Positions 56,151 through 64,000 of a stretch of DNA of 64,000 nucleotides are shown here, piece after piece; the first letter of the stretch is position 1; each line of letters begins with the position of its first letter. Position numbers and translations under genes: made by a program. The stretch is from Saccharina japonica (taxonomy: Eukaryota > Sar > Phaeophyceae > Laminariales > Laminariaceae): the NCBI GenBank assembly GCA_008828725.1, contig MEHQ01001058.1, positions 668,911-732,910 on the forward strand, read 5' to 3'. The notes under the pieces were generated by a model, which ran no database searches, was not told where the DNA came from, and worked only from the letters and a program-made list of their open reading frames with translations.

Positions 56151-58007
56151 TAAGTGAGCACAACAACAGTAGTAGTGGGCTGTGTGATACTGCAGCGTGA
56201 CACACATGCGGACATGTTGGTGATACTTGAAGTGTGCATTGTTGTACCTTTTACGTACTACTTTAAAAAAAAAAAAAACTGGCAAGAACGTCAGCTTCTT
56301 GCTGGTCAAACTGGATCAATTCATGATTTTCGGGAAAATGTTTCACAAAATTGTTTCAAATTCTGTAAATTTGGTAATTTTGGTCCGTGTTCGAGCAGTC
56401 CAAAAAACGATAACCACTCAGAGGCAATGATTGGTCAGAAAAATCCCGCGGTCCCGAGGTGAGATTCGGGGAGAAAAACGGAAACAACTGCTTTGCCTCC
56501 TGCCCCCATCGCCCATCCATTGCTCAACGGTTGCTCCCTTTGTCCCTCGGACCCAAGGCAGGTACGACTGCGCACTGGGCCATCTGGCTTGCAATACACA
56601 CTGAGCAGCAGGGGCAACAGAGAAAGGTACCTTCGGGGCCGGTGCTCTCGTTGGGAAGCTTCGTTCTTCTTTCCGAGCTACGACGGTATCCTACCCGGCG
56701 ATTGCCCCTCAGTTGTTGTTGTTTAGCAAGGAAGGGCGGAGACTGCGAAAGCCTGACAGCCTGAAGATCTCCAAAACCGGATCCCCCACGAGGGACGGTT
56801 TGCACCCCTCTCTCCTGCTGCGATCGGAACGTGCCGGGCGGTCTCCATCTCCAACGTGGCGTGAGGCACGAGGTGAGGCGCTCTCTGGTTCTTTCTTTTT
56901 CTGCTTCACCGTTCGTTTGTTGCTTTGATATCTTAGAGGGGAAGCGTGTCCAAAAGTAGCGACGATAACGTAAAATGTAAAATACATGATACAGCAGTAT
57001 CCGCCACACGAAGCAGCCCGGGCTGGTGACGCACTGTAAAGCAGGGAATCAATTACGTAGGGCAGCGCAACAGACGCCTGGGTGCCGCGTTGCGCTCCCT
57101 GCAACGCAGGCGTGCTGCGCCCCCGCCGCACAGAAGCCTAAAGAAAGGTTCCCCAAAAACAACTACCAAAAACAAACGGCTACCGTACGACGACGGTGAC
57201 AGGCAGTACCTACAGTAATTTCTAAAACAAAATTCCGCTCACGTACGGAAACAGATAAAAGGTACCTCAATTTTGCTTACAGCGACAGAAAAAGGGTGTT
57301 TTTCGCCTACTGTATGCCTAAATAACTCTACGTATACCGTATATGACTGGGCTTTAGGTCTATCACACTCAGGAGAAAATGATTCCTAGCTCGCCAGGAG
57401 CCTAGATCCGACCAGGATATTATCGCCCCCCCTCGGCTGGTGAGAGGGCCCTGCCAGAGGCGCCACAGGAGGGCCCTGCCAAAGGCTCCCTGCCGGAGAC
57501 GACCCGTTTTTACGAGATTTGGCCTCACTTCGAGAGTGGAGCTCAATAGAGCGTCGATTTTGGCCGTATCTCAAAGGCTATTTATTTGTGGGTCAGCTGT
57601 TGTACGTCCAGGTTAAACCTTGTGCTCCCCGTTTCTATGCCGTGCCAAGCCTAAGGCGTTATTTGAGTTGCCACCATTCCGAATTCCGAGCAACACGTTC
57701 GATCAGCGTCATTCCACACACTGCTGTGATATATGTACGAGCACCTGGTATTTATTATCCTGCCTGTATCTTGAGTATCCGTTTGACTACAACAACAGCT
57801 GCACCCATTTGTAAGTACAGCAGAGTACAGTGGAATAATTGAACTCATGCTGGATATACTGCTGTACTGTTACTTGTATACGTATAGAGATTATTTGTTT
57901 TGCGATATACTGCTTGCGTGCTTAAATCGGTGCTCGATTATATATTGTTTTTGTCAACCAGGCGGAAGCGACGGACATCGCCCCCGCTTCGGAAGAAGTT
58001 GCCTGGT

Positions 58008-58700
58008 ATGGCGGAGCCGGCTGTTCTGGCCGGTGGGGGAGGTGCGGTTGCAGCGGCGGTGGCGGTGGCGGCGGTGCCAGCGGTGGCGGCGGTGCCAGCG
58101 GCGGCCAACGATTTAGCTGCTGCAGGCCAGGCCGAAGTGGCGGACATCTCTCCCGCTTCAAAAGAAAAAGAAGTTGCGGCGGAGCCGGACGGCGAGGGAG
58201 GTGCGTGTGCAGCGGCGGTGGTGGTGCCGGCGGTGGCCGCGATGCCGGCGGCGGCCAGCGAGCAAGTTGGTGTAGGTCCAGCCGAAGTGGCGGGCATCGC
58301 TCCCGCTTCGAAAGAAGAAGAAGGTGTTGTGGCGGAGCCGGTCAGCGAGGGGGCTGCAGGTGCGGGTGCGCGTGCAGTGGCGATGGCGAAGGCGGCGGTA
58401 GCGGCGGTATTGGCGGCCAGCAAGCAAGCTGTTTTAGGCCCAGCCGAAGTGGAGAGCGTGGCTGTGGTGGCCGGCGCCGGGGAGGCAGTCCGCGAATATG
58501 ATCCTCATCAGGGCCTAAAGGGGGCGGCCAGGGCGGGGACCCCGGCGCACTTATTGGTACCCAAACAAGGCGAACACCGTTGCCGCCTCCCCACCGTGCG
58601 GGGGGTGGTGAATTGGCTTGGTGCCCTCGCGAAGGACGCGCTGCCATATGCACTAATTGTATTGGCAGCGTGTTCCTTCATTTACATTGTTGAAATGTAA
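58008..58700 (+). CDS. Ala/Val-rich repeat protein with C-terminal hydrophobic anchor (hypothetical)
   Basis: From an ATG at 58008 the frame runs 230 codons to TAA at 58698-58700. It contains three to four diverged copies of a 50-55 residue unit built around GPAEVADISPASKEKE, then EP(D/V)(G/S)EG, then a long Ala/Val/Pro run. The DNA units start at about 57962, 58131, 58281 and 58443. The last residues, DALPYALIVLAACSFIYIVE, look like a tail anchor or single membrane helix. The first DNA unit (57962-58007) is one base out of frame with the rest, so either the ATG at 58008 is the true start or the gene has a shift there. A pyrimidine-rich stretch ending CAG at 57961 may be a splice acceptor. 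I do not recognise a family. Confidence 0.4.
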   Translation: MAEPAVLAGGGGAVAAAVAVAAVPAVAAVPAAANDLAAAGQAEVADISPASKEKEVAAEPDGEGGACAAAVVVPAVAAMPAAASEQVGVGPAEVAGIAPASKEEEGVVAEPVSEGAAGAGARAVAMAKAAVAAVLAASKQAVLGPAEVESVAVVAGAGEAVREYDPHQGLKGAARAGTPAHLLVPKQGEHRCRLPTVRGVVNWLGALAKDALPYALIVLAACSFIYIVEM

Positions 58701-58704
58701 GTTC

Positions 58705-59290
58705 CAACCGATCGCAGTTACAGTAGTTCTCAATGGGAAGCCATCGCCTCAACGTAGTTGTTCTATGATTGTACCCTCTCCAAATACTTGTTAAGCGAGC
58801 GAAGGGGATAGTCTACTGTAGTATAACATGCTACGGTGGGCGTAGGTGGCTCATCTGCTACGGCGTTGTCCTCCCGCGGTCGATGTTTGTACCTATGCCA
58901 CCCTCCGCCGGTTTCGAAGGCGAGCATCCTCTTCATGTCATGCAAGCCTCGAAGCTCACGTCCGCCACATTACATTATTTTCCCCCTTGTCGTGCCTCCG
59001 TCTGCGATTGCTTCTTCGATTTGACAGCTTGAACGCTAAGCCGTGCTCTCGTGGGCACGCACTCGGGCCGGCTGACAGCCCCCTTCTCCCCGGCGAATGT
59101 GTCGAGGGAAGGCTCGGCTTTCGCCGACTTGGGTGGGTCCCCGGGTTTCCGCAGCGGCCCAAGCTGGAGGTACGATCTAGCGGCGAGACGATCCTGACCC
59201 GTTCCGGCGGGAGAAAGGTGAGACCAAACACCGTGCCAGCAAAGCGCGTTCCATCTCGTCCTGCCCCTCCACCGCCTGCAGTGTATTAGT
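58705..59290 (+). mobile_element. Foldback element family 2, left arm only
   Basis: This stretch matches 47605-48120 over about 500 bp. Shared blocks include GTAGTTCT(C/T)A(A/G)TGGGA, ATCCTCTTCATG(T/C)CATGCAA, GAAGCTCACGTCCGCCACAT and GCTCTCGTGGGCACGCACTC. It starts a few bases after the stop of the Ala/Val-rich open frame. Confidence 0.65.
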
Positions 59291-60996
59291 GTCCTGTTCT
59301 GCGGCACTCCCTGAAATAGTCAAAGACTACCTACTTGGTGTCCCCTCGAGAGCCCCCACCCACAAGGGATACGTACGTAGCCGCACGGTTTGCAACGAGG
59401 GGGAGGGGGGGGTCGGGGGGGTTCAGGGGCGTCAGCGATGATACAAGTATATATTCTGCTGCTACTACAGGCTGGTTCAAGCTGAATGTCCCAAATTTTC
59501 TCCGCCACGAACGCCGCTTGCACTATCTACTTGAATGTCGCACATTTGGTATCGTACAGACTGACACCCAAACACAGCGGAAGAGCGTGACATGGAAAAA
59601 AATCGAAAACGTTTTGGGGAAAAACTTGGGCAAAACGTTCGCCCTAAAGGGTCGAAGATGGGTGAAAAACGTGGCGTGGTCGAGTTTTGTTGGTCGCAAT
59701 GTTCAAATTTTTAGCAACCAGGTTACTGTTGTAGTCTATCGTACAGAAAAGGTCGTGAACCGTTCCCTTGTGTAAGGTTCAGGTTGCCTCGCTTATGAAA
59801 CCCCTGGTTTCCATCTAAGATACGCCTTCCAAGTACTACAAATACGATCCCAATACATACATACCTGTTACCAGGTATTCACCGGCATTTCGACATCATT
59901 CCAGCAGTACCATAGCACCTGTTATCTCTTTCGAATTTGGTTAAAACGCCCCCAATTTTCCCTCGACGGTAGATATTGCTGTTGGCTATGTACCACATGA
60001 AAATGCTGTCACGTTTTTTGTTTTAGAATCCTCTCTAAACCGGCTGTCCAGGGTCCCCCAGCTACGGGGGCCTCAATAATCGGTCCATTGCGACAAGAGA
60101 AGAATGAAAAAAATGAGCAGGTGTCAAGTGCTCCAAGACATGCCTGTAAAAGCTTTCAGGCAAATACTCGAAGAACGGACTCTTTAACAGAGTAGGACCA
60201 ATACCGAGTAAAAAACTTCAAACGCAGAAAGTCGATTCTACACTGAAACTGCGTAATTCCGTTTTTTGTTTTTGCAATTTTACCGCACAAATATGGCGAA
60301 ACCCACTCCGTTTTTGACCCTGAATATTTGCACATTGTATGTGTTCTGTCTATGAGCCCCTGCCTGCCAAGCCGTTAACGAATGGGATGTTTTTGGTTTT
60401 GGTTTTCGCCGGAAGTTTGGCGATCCCGTAAGGTCCACATACAAAATGCAGCAATAAAAAACGATCAAAGCTATCTGGCGATTAAAGAAAACATGAAAAC
60501 AACATCTGTTACGGGCTGACAAGGATTCATAGAACACGTACGTACGTGTGCAAAACATCCGCATCTATCTCCAAAAAACGACGGGAACTTCCGACGCTTC
60601 CGACGCTGAAAAGCAAAGTTGAATTCAGCTCAAAGCACCAGCCTATACCGGCACGTGCGTACGGCGTCCGGAGGGGTGTCGCGTGGCCGGGCTAGAATGG
60701 CGTTTCAGCTGTCTGTCTCGCGCTCGTCGCATACTCGTACATACACATCTTACTGTACATACTCGTGCTCTTTGATTGAAAACAGGGCAACGCGCCAACG
60801 CTGATCTCAACGTAGTAAACGGAGAGTTTGGATCGTAGCCCGGTTCGGCACTTTCTTGTGTACTGTAGCTACGGAGGGTGACTCACACCCAGGGCTGTCT
60901 GTTGGTATGACATACCCGTATTGCTGCAATAGCCTTCTAAAAGAAGCTCGTTTGATTGCTGCCTTTCTCCTCTTTTTTCATGTACGTACGTACTGC
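59291..60996. other. Intergenic, nothing recognised
   Basis: A 146-codon frame at 59335-59775 has a basic stretch (KRSVTWKKIENVLGKNLGK) but no domain. The 100 bp before 60997 share AGCCTTCTAAAAGAAGCTCG-like sequence with the upstream flanks of the family 1 foldback copies. Confidence 0.4.
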
Positions 60997-61709
60997 TGGC
61001 TCTGTTTCGAGCCGATCAGGTATTGCTTGCTGACACCGATCGGGACGCCGAAGGGCGGGAAAGTTTATTATGCAAGACCGAACGTGCAGTTCGCAGTGTG
61101 GCCCGGATGGGGACGCCCGTGTACGGGGCTCGGTCCCGCTTGGGGCAGCTCGTGCTGGGCGCGGAGCGTTTTTGCGGCGTCGACGCGTCGTCCGCAACAC
61201 TCAGCTCGCGGAGCCTAGCAGCCGTGTGGCGGAAAGGTGGCGGAATCCTCCGGTTCACGTTGGACGGAGACCTCGAGATGGTGACCTCGTCGGGGGACTT
61301 GATATGGTCCGACAACGAGCGTCACCGCTTCGACGAGCTGCAGTTCAAGAGCAAGATGGGCCCGAGAACGCGGAAGATTCTCGAGAAGAAGCACGACCGA
61401 GAGCGCCGGCAGAGGCAGGAAAGGGTCGCGAAAGACCTAGAAATGACCGCGAAGTGGAGACAGCTAGAGGAAGAGAAGCAAGAAACACGAAAGGCGGAGG
61501 AGGAGAAAGACGACCACCGCAAGGAGGGGAAAAAGAAGACGCGCAGGCGCAGGCGCTTGTTTGGGCGGAGCGACGGCGTGGCCAGCGAGACCGCAGCGGA
61601 CAGCACGAGCACCGCGGCCGAAGGCAGCCCACACGGGCGCAATGTTTTCACGCGCGTTTTGGGCTGGGGCCAGCCGTCGCCGAAGGGGGCTGGCGGTCAA
61701 GGCGGCTAG
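60997..61709 (+). mobile_element. Family 1 foldback arm continuing into a coding frame
   Basis: The arm TGGCTCTGTTTCGAGCCGAT to GGGGACGCCCGTGTACGG (about 60997-61130) matches the left arms at 49354 and 51744. Instead of an inverted right arm, a frame from 61023 runs on to TAG at 61707-61709 (228 codons). It reads GGILRFTLDGDLEMVTSSG, then DELQFKSKMGPRTRKILEK, then a highly charged Glu/Lys/Arg coiled-coil-like stretch (about residues 115-185) and a Gly-rich end. Because the second half has a decayed relative at 52761-52935, it probably belongs to the repeat family. No known transposase domain is seen. Confidence 0.45.
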
Positions 61710-61864
61710 GTGGGTACATAGCGCGTCGACCCCACGAATCAAAAAGGGGTATGTTACTACTGTACTACTGCAGATTGAAGTGCGTGTCTTGAGGTGTCTT
61801 ACTCGTACATACAACTATATATAGTAATTGTTTGTTCCGGAGCAGGCAAAGAGGTGCTCATACT

Positions 61865-61965
61865 GCACCACCGGTCCTCATCAGCATCATCAATACCATC
61901 GGCATCATCAATATCATCAGCATCATCAATACCATCGGCATCATCAATATCATCAGTATCATCGT
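61865..61965. repeat. ATC-rich repeat (CATCATCAATACCATCGG)
   Basis: Copies of a 24-bp higher-order unit made of CATCAT and AATA(C/T)CATC(G/A)G follow one another and keep Ser/Ile frames open. Confidence 0.85.
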
Positions 61966-62009
61966 CGTGTTGGGGGTTATAATTTTTGAGCGCTCTTCTC
62001 GTCGTTGTG

Positions 62010-62240
62010 CTATGTATGGCTTGCGCGATTAACTACAGCATCAATACCGTAGACACTTGTCTTGGTCACGCTCACGAACGAACCCTCCCACCCACCCCTC
62101 GCTGTGTCGCGCCGTCTGAACCTTAAAAAGGTCTCTTCCGCCTTCTTCTTCCTCTTCGTGTTCTTCTTCGTGTTCTGCTTGGTGTGGGGACCCGAAGATC
62201 GAAGACATGGGGCATTCATTTAGTTGTAGACAACAACAGT
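62010..62240 (-). repeat. Dispersed SRRT...HSEG repeat, copy 3 (reverse)
   Basis: The minus-strand frame reads SIFGSPHQAEHEEEHEEEEE, then VQTARHSEGWVGGFVRERD. This matches the order of GSP..AE..., QT.RHSEG and GFV in the copies at 47266 and 48528, with an added Glu-coding GAA/GAG expansion. Confidence 0.5.
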
Positions 62241-64000
62241 AATTACGGGGGTTCATTTCGTTGTCAATGGTAATTACTTAGTTTACGTTGGTTTCGTTGT
62301 ACGCAAAAAAAATACTTTGGGCGTCTCGTAGGGTTCGGCTTCGGTTTCATATTTATTTCAGCTCTTTCTCTGTATCCCGTCTCTCCTGGTTGAAGTTCAA
62401 GGCTAAGCGTTGTTGTGGCTATTTTCGTTGATGGTGGCATGCTTCCGGCGCAATGAAACCCTTCGTTGCGTACTCAGTCAGCTTTTCACGAGGTTTGCTT
62501 ATCTCGAGCGGACCTCGTGGAGGCGGTTGACATGGTGTTGATATTGTATCTGCGTGGAAGACCCGTCTCTGGCGTTTGGTCGTTCACTAGGAACAGGGAT
62601 CAGCATCATCAATCAGCATTCAGGGGGTTTTATTTCGCCGCCGTTGCCGTTACGAAAAGCGACACGATCGTACCACACACACGTCCACACATACACATTA
62701 TACCACGGGTATATATATATATATCAACGCCGTGCGATAATATATGCCTGGTACCAGTGTGAACGTATGTATTTTTTCAATGATAACTGCATACAGCAGT
62801 AGTCGTTGTCTATAGCTTTGTCTCTCCCAGTTTTGTTTTTCGGCGTGCCTCCCTTTCTCTCTCTTGCTTGGAGTAATTGTTAGGGTTTTTTTTTCGCTTT
62901 TTGTCACTTGCTTATTTTACTTTATTTTTTTGGTTTTATTTTGTTTTTGTCTCCTGCATTGTGTCTGGTTGGCTGGCTTGTGTTTGTTGTGCTTTCCGTT
63001 ATCTAGTTTGACGTTGGCGTGACATTTACAATGTCTTATTCTCTTTTCTGCCTTTGCGATGTATTATCTCTGTCTCGTACAGTAGTAGTTTGTGACCACA
63101 GAGCCTGTATCTCTCTACGACGAAGAACGAGCACGGACATCATGCAAGTAAGTGCTCGATGTCGAAAGGTACAGTAGACAGAACAGTAGCTTGATGTGAA
63201 GAACACAAGACACATATATACAGAGTGTACGAGTATACACACTGGTTTTTTTCGTTGACGATGGCATACTGCTGCTGTGCTATACCCGTCTACCGCGGAT
63301 CACCAGTCATGGAGATTTGTTACTGCAGTACCGTTAGCATTACGAAAAGCCATGGAGTTGTATCGTGCATCGCGCGCGTTCACATATATCTCTACCGTGT
63401 GTATGTAGTATACCACGTACCGGGTACTGGTACTGGTACATATCATACATACGTATTTTGGTTTATGATGAGCGCTTTGTCTTTGTCTAGGGTGTATATT
63501 GGGGGTTTCGCAAATGTTGCTATGCGTTTGGGCGCAAGGTACTATAGCTTGGATGTTTGTTGTGCGCTTAGCACTTCACGCGGCTTGCTTTTCTTGAGCG
63601 TGTTTTTGTCGATTCGGGCTATTAACAGCATCATATACACTATTAATAGTAGGAATCCACTCAAGAGGTGCAGACTGTGTGGACGTGTCTCTGGCTGTGC
63701 GGCAAGTAAGTGCATCTGACGTGTTTTTTAATCAATTGATCAAACGGTGTTACGAGTACCTACCGAGGCCTTTTCATCTTCTTTCACCGTCTCGCTCTCT
63801 TCTCCCAAACACTACGTACTCGTACAGCTCCCACCCCTGGCCTTGCCACCCCCAGCCACAATCGTTATGATGGCCAAGCCCCCCCGCCAAAAAATAATTC
63901 CAAAGAAGCATAGCACGACAACCAGCTGTGCTATAAACAACCGGCTGGTAACTATACTAATGGCTGCGCGTAGATATGTCCGGTTAACGAGATGGTTCAG
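62241..64000. other. Right end of the window, nothing recognised
   Basis: The DNA is T-rich, with scattered GGTACC words and short open frames. CGCAATGAAACCCTTCGTTG at about 62450, followed by TTTTCACGAGG, recalls the outer end of family 2 foldback elements. No gene could be supported up to the edge. Confidence 0.4.

Overview
This window is nuclear DNA of a eukaryotic alga, most likely a stramenopile and probably a brown alga. The genes are cut by many introns of 0.2 to 3 kb with GT-AG borders. One protein carries a secondary-plastid type leader and a red-lineage light-harvesting (LHC) domain. Most of the space is filled with degenerate transposable elements, minisatellites, CTG/CAG runs and homopolymer C/G tracts. 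No rRNA, tRNA or CRISPR array could be supported. Exon borders below were placed by eye from splice consensus, reading frame and family alignment from memory.

Four genes are recognisable. (1) Positions 1-5636 (+): the 3' part of a mitochondrial S-adenosylmethionine carrier; its 5' end lies outside the window. (2) Positions 12229-18678 (-): a six-exon gene whose conceptual product is 936 residues. It joins a plastid leader, a RelA/SpoT (p)ppGpp hydrolase/synthetase region and a TGS domain to a three-helix LHC domain. The TGS end and the LHC start lie in the same uninterrupted exon (14689-14954). This is the most interesting object in the window. (3) Positions 21790-26518 (+): a four-exon serine O-acetyltransferase, divergent from gene 2 across about 3.1 kb. 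(4) Positions 29982-43545 (+): a gamma-SNAP vesicle-fusion adaptor with seven well-supported core exons, two likely upstream exons and an unusually long acidic C-terminal tail. A weaker candidate at 58008-58700 (+) encodes an Ala/Val-rich repeat protein with a C-terminal hydrophobic anchor. A Lys/Glu-rich reading frame at 61023-61709 is tied to a repeat family.

The four recognised genes act in separate processes: mitochondrial SAM import, plastid alarmone metabolism linked to light harvesting, cysteine synthesis and vesicle fusion. They form no operon-like unit. SAM import and cysteine synthesis are both parts of sulfur metabolism, but nothing in the sequence shows co-regulation.

The repeats are informative in their own right. 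They include a truncated non-LTR retrotransposon (46247-47179) and many copies of its poly(C)-flanked tail, several lying in introns of genes 1, 2 and 4. There are at least four kinds of short inverted-repeat element: a GGGCCC type with TTA target duplications, a CCC...GGG type with TTAA, and two TA-flanked types. One GGGCCC element sits inside a TTAA-type element. Two families of foldback elements occupy 45-52 kb and 58-61 kb. There is also an almost identical 834-bp tandem duplication in a gamma-SNAP intron, and an interstitial telomere-type array between inverted repeats.
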